A stretch of 37,822 nucleotides of DNA from Bacillota bacterium (GTDB lineage Bacteria > Bacillota > UBA4882 > UBA10575). Shown piece after piece: positions 7,220 through 15,649 of the stretch. The translations under genes and the position numbers were made by a program. Under the pieces are notes generated by a model. That model saw only the letters and a list, made by a program, of their open reading frames with translations, made no database searches and had not been told where the DNA came from. The stretch's first letter is position 1. Each line of letters opens with the position of its first letter. The DNA lies in NCBI GenBank assembly GCA_012735195.1, contig JAAYIC010000075.1, positions 1 to 37,822 of the forward strand. Direction: 5' to 3'.

Positions 7220-9055
7220 TTATCTCAACCCTGAAAATGTAGGGAATTCTTCCCGTAATCGCCGGTGCAGTTTATTTAAACGAGCCAGCTTCTCATGGAG
7301 CTCCGGGCTGTCTTCCGCTGCGGCGGCCACTTCCCGCTGGATCTGCCAGATCTCCCGGCGCAATTGGAGTTGGTGTAAACGGCGGCAGCAGCCGTCAAGA
7401 TCCCCCGGAGGCAAACCAAGTTCGTTTTCCGCCTGGAGTTCGCTATAAAGAGAACGAAGCTCCGCCGGGAACAGAGAAGCAGGCGGCGGCCAGCTTTCCG
7501 TCGCGCGGACCTCTAAAAGGCGGATAAATAATAGCCTGTATTCCTCAACTGTCCATTCTATCCCGGACAACGCTTCTTTTATTCGCTCTAAATTCTTTTT
7601 TTCCTGCAAACAGAGGCGTAAAACTTCCCTTTCCGGATGGGAAGAGGTTTTTCTTTCCATTTTTCCGGGACCCGCCGGTGGTAAAGCCGCAGTGTGAGTA
7701 ATATCATTAGTATTCCTTGATTTCCTTTTTATATCCAATGGTTGCTTCTTTTTCCTTTGCGCGCGTGCATATTTCCGCCACTCGGTGAAGACGGCTTCTT
7801 CGGAGACCTCAAGCCTGGCCGCCACCCTCCGGATATATCCTTCCCGGACCACCATGTTTTCCTCTTCAGCCAGAAGTGGCAAGATCGCCTCCACCACCCG
7901 CGCCTTTTGCTCCAGAGTCCCAGGTTTCTCCTTCTCCAGGAGATAATCGAGTTTAAACGTGAAAAGGTCCTTGCTCGCCTCCAGCAACTGCCGGAAAGCC
8001 TCGGGGCCTTCCTTTCGCAGTAAAGAATCGGGGTCCTCGCCCGGCGGTAACGTGGTTACCTGTACCTGAAGGCCGCTTTCTTTCAATATATCCAAACCGC
8101 GCATGGCCGCCGCCTGGCCGGCCAAGTCGGCATCAAAGGCGATGACCGCGTGTTCCGTATAGCGACGGAGGGCTTTTGCCTGGTCCCGGGTGAGGGCGGT
8201 CCCCAAAGCGGCAACCACATTTTTAAAACCGGCCTGGTGCGCCTGGAGGAGATCCATGTACCCCTCGACAACCACGGCCTTTCCCTCTTTCCGGATGGCT
8301 TCTTTCGCCTGAAAAAGACCGTATAAATAACGGCCTTTACTGAAAAGCGGGGTTTCCGGCGAATTTAAGTACTTGGGGACCCCTTCGCCCAACAACCGGC
8401 CGCCGAAGGCCACCACCCGCCCCTGGGGGTTACTAATCGGGAAGAGCAGCCGGTCACGGAAGCGGTCATAATAACCTTTCTCCCCCCGGAGAATCAGGCC
8501 GGACTTCTCCGCTGCCTGAAGGGAAAGGTTTTTTTTCTGAAAAAGGTCCACCAACCCCGTCCAGGAATCCGGGGCGTACCCCAACAAAAACTCCCCGGCG
8601 GTAGCTGGTGTAATCCCCCGCTCTTCCAAGTAGGCGCAGGCCTTTTTCCCTGCCGGGGTTCCCGTCAAAATCCTCCGGTAATAAAGGGTTGCCAGTTTAT
8701 GCAGGCGGAAAAGCCACTCCCTTTCCTTTTGGGCCCTTTGTTCCGCCGGGGTTTCCCTCCTCGGTAGGGGAACCCCGGCCCTCTCCGCCAGCCAGTTCAG
8801 GGCCTCGAGAAAGGTCAGGTTCTCAATGCGCATAACAAAATTGATGACATCGCCCCCGGTCCCGCAGCCAAAACAGTAGAAGAACTGTTTCTCCGGGTTG
8901 ACGTTGAAAGAAGGCGTCTTTTCCTGATGAAACGGGCACAGTCCTATAAAAGACCCGCCCCTTTTCCGCAATGATACATATTCCCCGATGACAGAGGTAA
9001 TCTCATTCCCGGCCTTTACTTCCTCAATAAACTCTTCCTCTTTTAAACGGTCCAC
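7220..9055 (-). CDS. dnaG: DNA primase DnaG
   Basis: The enzyme synthesises RNA primers at the replication fork. The 611 residues hold the family's domains in order. The N-terminal CHC2 zinc-binding domain has CPFHQEKTPSFNV and FYCFGCGTGGD (about 40-70). The TOPRIM catalytic domain has VVVEGYMDLLQAHQAG and a metal-binding AFDADLAGQAA (about 260-320). The C-terminal region, from about residue 440, should bind the DnaB helicase. The start is a GTG at 9055 with a weak purine-rich AAAGAGAA upstream. The gene is 42 bases upstream of rpoD, probably in one operon. Length is normal for the family. Confidence 0.97.
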   Translation of the reverse strand: MDRLKEEEFIEEVKAGNEITSVIGEYVSLRKRGGSFIGLCPFHQEKTPSFNVNPEKQFFYCFGCGTGGDVINFVMRIENLTFLEALNWLAERAGVPLPRRETPAEQRAQKEREWLFRLHKLATLYYRRILTGTPAGKKACAYLEERGITPATAGEFLLGYAPDSWTGLVDLFQKKNLSLQAAEKSGLILRGEKGYYDRFRDRLLFPISNPQGRVVAFGGRLLGEGVPKYLNSPETPLFSKGRYLYGLFQAKEAIRKEGKAVVVEGYMDLLQAHQAGFKNVVAALGTALTRDQAKALRRYTEHAVIAFDADLAGQAAAMRGLDILKESGLQVQVTTLPPGEDPDSLLRKEGPEAFRQLLEASKDLFTFKLDYLLEKEKPGTLEQKARVVEAILPLLAEEENMVVREGYIRRVAARLEVSEEAVFTEWRKYARAQRKKKQPLDIKRKSRNTNDITHTAALPPAGPGKMERKTSSHPEREVLRLCLQEKKNLERIKEALSGIEWTVEEYRLLFIRLLEVRATESWPPPASLFPAELRSLYSELQAENELGLPPGDLDGCCRRLHQLQLRREIWQIQREVAAAAEDSPELHEKLARLNKLHRRLREEFPTFSGLR

Positions 9056-9097
9056 TTCTCTTTCACCAATATGAATATTCGCCCCTGGCGTCCAATT

Positions 9098-9112
9098 CTC
9101 CTTTTAAAGGAG
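9098..9112. promoter_or_regulatory. Palindrome in the dnaG leader region
   Basis: A 15-base near-palindrome (CTCCTTT / AAAGGAG around one base) lies about 45 bases upstream of dnaG. Copies of AATATTCG lie on both sides, at about 9074 and 9115. It could be an operator or a leader hairpin. There is no direct evidence of function. Confidence 0.3.
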
Positions 9113-9137
9113 TAATATTCGACAAAAACCACAAATA

Positions 9138-9204
9138 ACGGCTTTAACTCGGTTTTTGCCTGGCTTTAACCTAACTTTAGCCTGGCGTTAGCCAAGCTGA
9201 AGCC
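9138..9204. repeat. Degenerate tandem 11-bp repeat tract
   Basis: Units TGGCTTTAACC (9161-9171), TAACTTTAGCC (9172-9182), TGGCGTTAGCC (9183-9193) and AAGCTGAAGCC (9194-9204) follow one another. Two looser units lie at 9138-9160. Each unit approximates GGCT-tt-AGCC and can form a tiny hairpin. The tract fills most of the dgt-dnaG gap. Confidence 0.6.
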
Positions 9205-9207
9205 GAT

Positions 9208-10212
9208 TCATCCCATCCAGACCCTGGGGACAAAACGCCGCTGAAAATCGGCGATAGCGTAATGGTCGGTCATTCCGGCCAAATAATCGGCGGCCTTTCT
9301 TTCCAGTGAATCTTCTTCCTTTGAAGGCAAAGGCGGCAGTTCTTGCGGGTTCTTGAGATAAAATTGGTAGAGCCAGCCGAGAAAATCCTGTAACTTGGCT
9401 TCCTCTGCCTTCGCCCGTGGGCTGGTATAGACTTGTTGATAGAGAAAACTGCGGAGTTTGTTCACCATGGCGCCCACTTCCGGGCTGAGGCGCACCTTTC
9501 CCCCGCCGCTGCTGGTTTTCACTATATCCTGGATCATCCGGCTGATCCGCTGCGAGTGGCTGTGGCCCAGAACCTCCAGGCAGTCGGCGGGGAGATCCGC
9601 CGGGTGCAGAACCCCGGCACGGATCGCATCGTCGATATCATGGTTGATATAGGCAATCCGGTCGGCCAGGTACACCACTTCCCCTTCGCGAGTGGCCGAC
9701 TCTCCGGAACCGGTATGATTCCTGATCCCGTCCCGCACCTCCCAGGTGAGGTTGAGGCCGGCGCCGGGCAGGTGATAGGGTTCTAAAAGGTCCACCACCC
9801 GCAGGCTCTGATCCTCGTGCCGGAAGCCCCCGGGGACCAGTTGGTTGAGGCCCTCCTCCCCGGCGTGGCCGAAAGGGGTATGCCCCAGCTCGTGCCCGAG
9901 GGCGATGGCTTCAGTCAAATCCTCGTTCAAACGGAGCAGGCGGGCAATGGTCCGGGCGATCTGTGCCACCTCCAAGGTGTGGGTCAGGCGGGTACGGTAA
10001 TGGTCACCCTCCGGCGCGATAAAGACTTGGGTCTTATGTTTCAAGCGCCGGAAAGCCTTGGAATGGATGATCCGGTCCCGGTCCCTCTGAAAACCGGTCC
10101 GGTAATCGCATTCTTCTTCAGGGAACCGCCTTCCCCGGGACTGGCGGGCCTTCATTGCCTCCGGCGCAAGGCGGCGGAGTTCCTCTTCTTCCTGCTGCAT
10201 GCGGGCAAACAC
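9208..10212 (-). CDS. dgt: dGTPase-like HD-domain triphosphohydrolase
   Basis: The family hydrolyses dGTP (or dNTPs) to the nucleoside and tripolyphosphate. I place the start at the GTG at 10212, which has AAAGGGGGAG just upstream, rather than at the open-frame start 10332. The product is about 334 residues. Family motifs are CDYRTGFQRDRDRIIHSKAF, TRLTHTLEVAQIARTIAR, ALGHELGHTPFGHAGE, the DGIRNHTG segment and VVYLADRIAYINHDIDD. In the metal-binding motif the usual His-Asp is His-Glu (codon GAG). Glu may still bind metal, but this deserves a check. The gene is upstream of dnaG, a common Clostridial arrangement. Confidence 0.9.
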   Translation of the reverse strand: MFARMQQEEEELRRLAPEAMKARQSRGRRFPEEECDYRTGFQRDRDRIIHSKAFRRLKHKTQVFIAPEGDHYRTRLTHTLEVAQIARTIARLLRLNEDLTEAIALGHELGHTPFGHAGEEGLNQLVPGGFRHEDQSLRVVDLLEPYHLPGAGLNLTWEVRDGIRNHTGSGESATREGEVVYLADRIAYINHDIDDAIRAGVLHPADLPADCLEVLGHSHSQRISRMIQDIVKTSSGGGKVRLSPEVGAMVNKLRSFLYQQVYTSPRAKAEEAKLQDFLGWLYQFYLKNPQELPPLPSKEEDSLERKAADYLAGMTDHYAIADFQRRFVPRVWMG

Positions 10213-10231
10213 GCGGGCTCCCCCTTTCTGT

Positions 10232-10260
10232 TTGTCTTTGTCTTTTAACAGTGCTATAAT
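10232..10260 (+). promoter_or_regulatory. Sigma-A promoter for the quinate dehydrogenase-like gene
   Basis: A perfect TATAAT at 10255-10260 follows TTGTCT (10232-10237, four of six matches to TTGACA) after 17 bases. The leader is about 65 bases and includes GGAAGGGAG before the ATG at 10332. The -35 element overlaps the 5' end of dgt on the other strand. Confidence 0.6.
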
Positions 10261-10331
10261 TAAAATATTAAAAATCGGAAAATCAGGAAAACCGGGCTGC
10301 ATCCAAATCTGGTATAGGAAGGGAGACGACA

Positions 10332-11240
10332 ATGAAAAGGATTGTCAGTATCAGTTTGGGATCCTCACGGCGCAATCATAAACACGTTTTAGAAGCCGCC
10401 GGTGAAAAGGTGGAGTTGGAACGGATCGGAACTGACGGTGATGTCAACCACGCTATCCGCCTCGTCCGGGAGTTGGACGGAAAAGTCGACGCCATCGGTC
10501 TTGGCGGGATAAGCATGTACCTGTATGCCGCCGGCCGCCGCTACATACTGGACGAAGCACGGCGAATCGCCAGCTACGCCCGGCAGACACCGGTGGTCGA
10601 CGGCGCCGGGATTAAGCATACGGTAGAAGGCCGGTTGGCCGCGATCTTCGAAGAGAAGACCGGGGAAAGACTGATCGGCCGGAAAGCGTTGATCGTCAGT
10701 GCCGTCGAGCGGTACCCTATGGCCGAATCATTGCTGGCCGCCGGCTGCCGGCTCGTGATCGGGGACCTCATCTTCGCCCTCGGCCTGCCGATTCCCCTGT
10801 ATTCACTCAGGACCCTGGATCGGGTGGGCAAAGCGCTTCTACCCTTAATCTGCCGGTTGCCAATTAAATTGGTTTACCCCACCGGCTCAAAGCAGGAAGA
10901 AGAGACTTCAAAGAAGGCCACCCGTTACCTTGAAGAAGCGGAGGTCCTGGCCGGCGATTTCCATTATATTCGTAGATTTTTACCGGAAAAGCTTGACGGT
11001 AAAGTGATCATCTCCAACACCGTGACCCAGGCCGACCGGAAAGTCCTGGCCGATCGGGGCGCTTCCTGGTTGGTGACAGCCAGCCCGGAACTGGGCGGAC
11101 GCTCTTTTGCCACCAATATCCTGGACGCCCTGGTCGTCGCGGTCTCCGGACAGCGTCCGGAGGAATTAACCGCCGCCGATTATGAATACCACCTGCGGAG
11201 ACTCTCGCTCGACCCGCGGGTGGAGAACCTTCAGTCGTAG
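10332..11240 (+). CDS. Quinate 5-dehydrogenase-annotated family protein
   Basis: The 302-residue protein begins MKRIVSISLGSSRRNHKHVLE, followed by RIGTDGDVNHAIRLVRELDG and AIGLGGISMYLYAAGRRY. I recognise this as a family in Clostridia routinely annotated 'quinate 5-dehydrogenase'. To my knowledge that activity is not experimentally secure for this group. It lacks an obvious GxGxxG nucleotide-binding motif of the shikimate dehydrogenase type. Central segments such as KALIVSAVERYPMAESLLAAG, and SNTVTQADRKVLADRGASWL near the C-terminus, suggest a Rossmann-like fold. The gene is monocistronic, diverges from dgt and converges with ftsK with only one base between the stops. The function should be treated as unknown. 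Confidence 0.65.
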   Translation: MKRIVSISLGSSRRNHKHVLEAAGEKVELERIGTDGDVNHAIRLVRELDGKVDAIGLGGISMYLYAAGRRYILDEARRIASYARQTPVVDGAGIKHTVEGRLAAIFEEKTGERLIGRKALIVSAVERYPMAESLLAAGCRLVIGDLIFALGLPIPLYSLRTLDRVGKALLPLICRLPIKLVYPTGSKQEEETSKKATRYLEEAEVLAGDFHYIRRFLPEKLDGKVIISNTVTQADRKVLADRGASWLVTASPELGGRSFATNILDALVVAVSGQRPEELTAADYEYHLRRLSLDPRVENLQS

Positions 11241-11241
11241 T

Positions 11242-13410
11242 TTATTTTTCCTTGAGCAATTCTTCCAGACGCCGCGGGGAGATCAGGACATCCCGCGGTT
11301 TACTTCCTTCACGGGGGCTGACAAACCCCCGTTCTTCCATCATATCCACAAGCCGCGCGGCCCTGGTATAACCGATACGAAAACGCCGCTGGAGAGCGGA
11401 GGCCGAGGCCTGTCCTTGGTCCACCACCAGTTTGACTGCTTCCCAGAAAAGTTCGTCCTCTTCCCCTCCCCGGTCCCTTCCTGCGGGCTCAATCTTCTCC
11501 GCCTTCAGAAAGGCCTCGACATAATCGGGGCTCCCTTGCTCCCGCCAGAACTCGGTTACCCTCTTTATCTCTTCATCCAAAACCAACGCCCCCTGTACCC
11601 GTTGGGGTTTGAGGGCGCCCACCGGCGAATAGAGCATGTCCCCCCGTCCCAGCAGTTGTTCGGCACCGACTCCGTCGAGGATCGTTCTGGAATCCACCTG
11701 CGAAGAAACGGCAAAGGCAATTCGTGAAGGGATGTTGGCCTTAATCAGCCCGGTGATCACATCCACCGACGGGCGCTGGGTGGCCACAACCAAATGAATC
11801 CCTGTGGCCCGGGCCATCTGCGCCAGGCGGCAGATGGCATCCTCCACTTCCACCGGGGCAACGGCCATCAGGTCTGCAAGCTCGTCAATGAAGACCACCA
11901 CATAAGGCAGGGGCGCCTCGTCCTTTTTCAGGGCCTGGTTGAACCGGGGCAAATCCCGTACTCCCCGTTCAGCAAAGAGTTTATACCTCTTCTCCATCTC
12001 GACAACAATGGCCTTAAGGACCGCCGCCGCCTTTTCCGCCTCCGTGACCACCGGCACGGAGAGGTGGGGGATCCCTTCATAAACCGATAACTCCACTCTT
12101 TTCGGATCAACCATAATCAACTTCACTTCTACCGGCGACGCTTTATATAACAAACTGAGAATCAAGACGTTCAGACAGACGCTCTTTCCGGAACCCGTGG
12201 CTCCTGCCACTAAAAGGTGGGGCATCTGGTCCAAAGAAGCCACTACCGGTGCGCCGGCAATATCCACACCCAACGCCACCCCCAGTTTCCCGGTCTCCCA
12301 AAACTCCTTTGTCTCCAGGACCTCACGGATGGTCACCATCCGGGGTTCCTTGTTGGGGACCTCAATCCCGACCGCGGCCTTGCCGGGGATTGGGGCTTCA
12401 ATCCGCAAGCCCCGTGCGGCTAAAGCCAACGCCAGATCGTCAGCCAGGTTGACAATTTTACTCACCTTTACACCCGGGGCCGGTTGCAAATCGTAACGGG
12501 TGATTACCGGGCCTTGAAAAACATCGATTACCCGGGCCGCAACCCCGAAAGCCGCCAGGGTCTTCTCCAGTTGTTCCGCTTGGTCCGTACTCTTGCCGCT
12601 GCGCCGGAAACGGGTGGGAGGATGCAGAAGATCCAAAGGCGGCAAGTGGTACGGCCCCAACTTACGCCCGGCCTGCCCGGAGATGTTCAAAGCTGTGGTA
12701 TAGTCTTCTTCTATTTTTTTGCTTGTCCCGAAAAGGTCTACCGGTTCGGCTTCAACAGTAGCCGCCGGCTCGGCCACACGCGCTCTTTTCCGCTCCTTCT
12801 CGGCTTTGGGCGACAACCGCCGGAAGGCTTCGCCCAGAACCCGGAGTATGTCTTTGAAGGCCTGAACCAGCGGGCGATTGAGCATCAGGACCAGGGCGAT
12901 CACCATTATTAGGCTGAGGATGATCAGGGTGCCATAGAAGGAAAAAACCCGGTACAGGGCAAAAAGAATCACTCCGCCAAAAAAACCGCCCCTTCCCGAA
13001 TACCAGACCGGCAACGGCGCTCCCACCGGCAGGCTCTCTGTGACCATGTAGAGGATGAGAATCCACCAGCAGCAAAAGATGACAAAACCCCAAAAACGAT
13101 TGGAAAAAGTGACCTTCTGCGGTCTTCGTACCATTTGCCAGCCGACCGCGGCAATAATGAGCGGGAGAAAGAAGGCCCCCTTTTCCCCGGCAAAAGCAAA
13201 GAAATACCTCCGCACACTCATGCCGAAAGCCCCGGATTCCTGTACCGTCAAAGAAATAAAGGTCAAAGCCGCCAGCCCCAAAAACAGAACCCCCGCAAGC
13301 TCCCGCCTCAGCTCACGCTGGCGCTGGGTAAGCTCGCGGCTGCGTCCGGTCCTCGGTCTGACGCTGCGCTTTGGTTTCCGTTTTCTTTTAAACAAAAACC
13401 TCAAAAACAT
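11242..13410 (-). CDS. ftsK: FtsK/SpoIIIE-family DNA translocase
   Basis: This is a membrane-anchored ATPase that pumps chromosomal DNA through a closing septum during division or into the forespore. The ATG at 13410 overlaps the stop of the upstream gene (TGATG) and has AAAGGGG before it. The longer open frame is spurious. The 722-residue protein has a basic N-terminus and about four membrane helices (41-58, 79-94, 108-124, 142-178). A short linker leads to the motor, with Walker A GATGSGKS (403-410) and Walker B VVFIDELADLM near residue 500. The C-terminal gamma winged helix (about 660-722, with ALQRRFRIGYTRAARLVDMME) reads polarity sequences on DNA. tepA and ylzJ upstream match the Bacillus spoIIIE neighbourhood, so SpoIIIE is the likelier orthologue. 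Confidence 0.95.
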   Translation of the reverse strand: MFLRFLFKRKRKPKRSVRPRTGRSRELTQRQRELRRELAGVLFLGLAALTFISLTVQESGAFGMSVRRYFFAFAGEKGAFFLPLIIAAVGWQMVRRPQKVTFSNRFWGFVIFCCWWILILYMVTESLPVGAPLPVWYSGRGGFFGGVILFALYRVFSFYGTLIILSLIMVIALVLMLNRPLVQAFKDILRVLGEAFRRLSPKAEKERKRARVAEPAATVEAEPVDLFGTSKKIEEDYTTALNISGQAGRKLGPYHLPPLDLLHPPTRFRRSGKSTDQAEQLEKTLAAFGVAARVIDVFQGPVITRYDLQPAPGVKVSKIVNLADDLALALAARGLRIEAPIPGKAAVGIEVPNKEPRMVTIREVLETKEFWETGKLGVALGVDIAGAPVVASLDQMPHLLVAGATGSGKSVCLNVLILSLLYKASPVEVKLIMVDPKRVELSVYEGIPHLSVPVVTEAEKAAAVLKAIVVEMEKRYKLFAERGVRDLPRFNQALKKDEAPLPYVVVFIDELADLMAVAPVEVEDAICRLAQMARATGIHLVVATQRPSVDVITGLIKANIPSRIAFAVSSQVDSRTILDGVGAEQLLGRGDMLYSPVGALKPQRVQGALVLDEEIKRVTEFWREQGSPDYVEAFLKAEKIEPAGRDRGGEEDELFWEAVKLVVDQGQASASALQRRFRIGYTRAARLVDMMEERGFVSPREGSKPRDVLISPRRLEELLKEK

Positions 13411-15131
13411 CAAATACCCCTTTCTTTGCCCTTTAGGACCACTTGGGCAATATTGACGGCATGGTCCGCCACCCGCTCCAGGTTGGCGATGAATTCCAGA
13501 TAAACAATGCCTGAAGCCGGCCAGCATCTGCCTCTATTCAGACGGTTGATATGGTTCTGTTTCATCTCTTCTTCCAGTTTGTCGGCGGCTTCTTCTTTCT
13601 CCAGCACCCGCCAGGCAACGGCCTGATCATTATCGGCCAAGGCACAAAAGGCCTCTTTACATATGGCAATGACTTTGTGATAAAGCAAATCCAGTTCGTT
13701 CATGGCTGTTTCCGAAAAAGGAAGCTTCTCGTCGATCTTGGCCTCTGCGCACTGGGCGATATTCTCTGCATGATCGGCCATCCGTTCCACATCATTGACC
13801 ACATGGATCAGCCCGGCCAAATATTGGGATTGGGCCGCAGTAAGCAAACTCCGGGAAAGCAAGGTCGAGAGGTATATGGTGATGCGTTCCTGAAAGCCGT
13901 CGGCCATCTTTTCTTTCCTCTCCACCTCCCGGATGGCAGCGACATTCCCCTGGGTAAAAGCGGTCCAGGCCAGATGGAGCATTTCCAGGGCCAAATCCGC
14001 CATCCTGAGGATCTCTTTTGTCGCCAGCTGCAACGCGACCGCCGGTGTGTCAAACATCTTTTCATTTAAAAAGCTCGGTTGCATATCCTCTTCCATCCGG
14101 CCGTTGGGAAAGACCCGTTCCGTCATTTTTAACAACGGTGTTAAAAACGGCAGCCAAAACAAAAGCATAAGCAGGTTATAGACGGTATGGGCAACCGCAA
14201 TTTCCCGGGAGATTACCGCCCTTTGGGGGAGGCACTCGAAGGGAATATGGAAAAAAACCTCCCCAATCCAGCTGCCCAGGGCGCAAAGCCCTTGCGTCAA
14301 CTCTTGAATCAGGTAGGAAAAGGGTTTGACCAGCAGGAGAAAGAGAAAGGAGGGCAGCAGATTGATGATCCACTGCGCCAACACCACTCTTTTCGTCATC
14401 ACATTTCCTTTGTAAGAAGCCAGAGTTGCGGTGGCGCAAACCCCCAGGTTGGCTCCGAATAAAAACGGCAAAGCCGCCGGTAGTAAAGTCAGAAGTAAAC
14501 CGTTTTCCTGCACCGACTGGCTGGCGACGATCTGTAACAAACCAATGGTGGCCGCACTGCTTTGCACCACAAAAGTTGCCAGCGCGCCGGTGATATACCC
14601 CCAAACCGGTAAACGGCCAAACCGGGAGATGGTTCCTTGCACCAAAATACTCCCGGCAACAGGTTTCATCGTCTCAAGCAAAGTGTCAAGTCCGGTAAAG
14701 ACAAGCCCGAACCCGAGAATGCTATACCCAAGGTAACGGGTGAAACGTTTGCGGCCAAATGAGTAAAGCAAGAAACCGAGTCCAACCGCTAATAACGGAT
14801 AATGCTCAATACGAAAAGCAATCAAATGAACGGTAATGGAAATACCAAGATTAACCCCGAGCAGCATACAGAGAGCCTGCTTTAGGCGGAGCAAACCTGA
14901 GCTGAGCAGCCCAACCACTAAAGCAACAGCCGCAGCGCCGTCTTGCAAAACAGTTGTCAGCAAAAGCCCGGTCACAGCCGCCAGCAACGGGTTTTCCGTT
15001 GTCTCCAGAAACCGGCGGAGCTTGTCCCCGGCGATCTTCTGAAAACCCTGCCCCATTAGGGTCAGGCCGAAGAGGAACAAACCCAGGCCGCCAACTACGC
15101 CAAAGATCAGTTCCTGTGCGAAAAGAGTCAT
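13410..15131 (-). CDS. Na/Pi cotransporter-PhoU domain protein
   Basis: The N-terminal two-thirds holds about eight to nine hydrophobic helices with duplicated Na/Pi cotransporter repeats. These include LQDGAAAVALVVGLLSSG and the QSSAAT motif in FVVQSSAATIGLLQIV. From about residue 340 a PhoU-like helical domain follows, with paired metal-binding acidic motifs such as HVVNDVERMADHAENIA and ANLERVADHAVNIAQ. The family imports phosphate with sodium, and the PhoU part may regulate it. I chose the ATG at 15131, which has GGAGG five bases upstream, over the ATG at 15143, which has none. The stop overlaps the ftsK start by one base, suggesting translational coupling. It interrupts the usual ylzJ-spoIIIE adjacency. 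Confidence 0.9.
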   Translation of the reverse strand: MTLFAQELIFGVVGGLGLFLFGLTLMGQGFQKIAGDKLRRFLETTENPLLAAVTGLLLTTVLQDGAAAVALVVGLLSSGLLRLKQALCMLLGVNLGISITVHLIAFRIEHYPLLAVGLGFLLYSFGRKRFTRYLGYSILGFGLVFTGLDTLLETMKPVAGSILVQGTISRFGRLPVWGYITGALATFVVQSSAATIGLLQIVASQSVQENGLLLTLLPAALPFLFGANLGVCATATLASYKGNVMTKRVVLAQWIINLLPSFLFLLLVKPFSYLIQELTQGLCALGSWIGEVFFHIPFECLPQRAVISREIAVAHTVYNLLMLLFWLPFLTPLLKMTERVFPNGRMEEDMQPSFLNEKMFDTPAVALQLATKEILRMADLALEMLHLAWTAFTQGNVAAIREVERKEKMADGFQERITIYLSTLLSRSLLTAAQSQYLAGLIHVVNDVERMADHAENIAQCAEAKIDEKLPFSETAMNELDLLYHKVIAICKEAFCALADNDQAVAWRVLEKEEAADKLEEEMKQNHINRLNRGRCWPASGIVYLEFIANLERVADHAVNIAQVVLKGKERGI

Positions 15132-15162
15132 TGGCCCCTCCATTTACCAACGAGCAAATGGC

Positions 15163-15168
15163 ATTATA
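15163..15168 (-). promoter_or_regulatory. Candidate -10 element for the Na/Pi cotransporter-ftsK operon
   Basis: The minus strand reads TATAAT here, 32 bases upstream of the ATG at 15131. No good -35 hexamer lies at 16-18 bases. The position where one should be, and everything upstream, is made of 15-bp repeats. Confidence 0.4.
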
Positions 15169-15171
15169 AAA

Positions 15172-15322
15172 TTTATATTTTTCAAACTATCGTTTTGCAA
15201 ATTATCATTCTTTAAAAATTTCTTTTTCAAACTACCATTTTGCAAACTTCCCTTTTCCAAACCGTCGTTTTGTTAAATTATTATTTTTCAAACAATCGTT
15301 TTACAAAATTGTCATTTTGTCA
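15172..15322. repeat. Degenerate tandem 15-bp repeat tract, nine to ten units
   Basis: On the plus strand the units approximate CTATCGTTTTGCAAA. They are 15172-15186, 15187-15201, 15202-15216, 15217-15231, 15232-15246, 15247-15261, 15262-15277 (one base longer), 15278-15292, 15293-15307 and a weaker 15308-15322. An 8-bp direct repeat follows: on minus, ATGACAAx three times over about 15310-15333. The tract is AT-rich, noncoding in all frames I read, and fills the gap between ylzJ and the Na/Pi cotransporter gene. No terminator for ylzJ was found in the remainder of the gap. Confidence 0.8.
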
Positions 15323-15418
15323 TATTGTCATTGCTCGTTTTAGTTATTCTTTTCTCCTCTTGATTCTCCTCCCTCGAAGCCGGCCGTTCGTGGCTGAGGA
15401 AACCTTTTTTTAGAATGA

Positions 15419-15649
15419 TTAATCAGTTTTTAACCAAATGATCATATTCCCCGGGTGCCAACGCGGATTGAGAAAATCCGCCGGATCCGTACTGAGCAAT
15501 TGTATAATCCGGCCTTGACCCGGCCCCTCCGGCAAGACCAAGAGTTTTTTCCCGTCCATCGTCATCTCAAAAGGCCTGCCTGTCGCTGTTTCCTCTTCCC
15601 CCAATACCTCCTCCGGGGGTATAACCGTGTAAAGAACCAATCTATTCAT
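15419..15649 (-). CDS. ylzJ: YlzJ-like protein
   Basis: The 76-residue protein starts [17 protein letters not shown] and ends with WHPGNMIIW. Both ends match the short YlzJ family found next to tepA and spoIIIE in Firmicutes. The function is unknown. Its ATG lies inside the end of tepA (8-base overlap), so translation is probably coupled. No signal peptide or membrane segment is visible. Confidence 0.8.
   Translation of the reverse strand: MNRLVLYTVIPPEEVLGEEETATGRPFEMTMDGKKLLVLPEGPGQGRIIQLLSTDPADFLNPRWHPGNMIIWLKTD

Noticed and set aside
13411-13527. Upstream extension of ftsK to 13527
   Set aside because: It lies wholly inside the 3' end of the Na/Pi-PhoU gene. The ATG at 13410 has its own ribosome-binding site and fits the family N-terminus.
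15144-15418. Possible CRISPR array or small coding gene in the AT-rich repeats
   Set aside because: Units are 15 bp with no spacers of constant length, so it is not a CRISPR. All frames I read contain frequent stops, so it is not coding.
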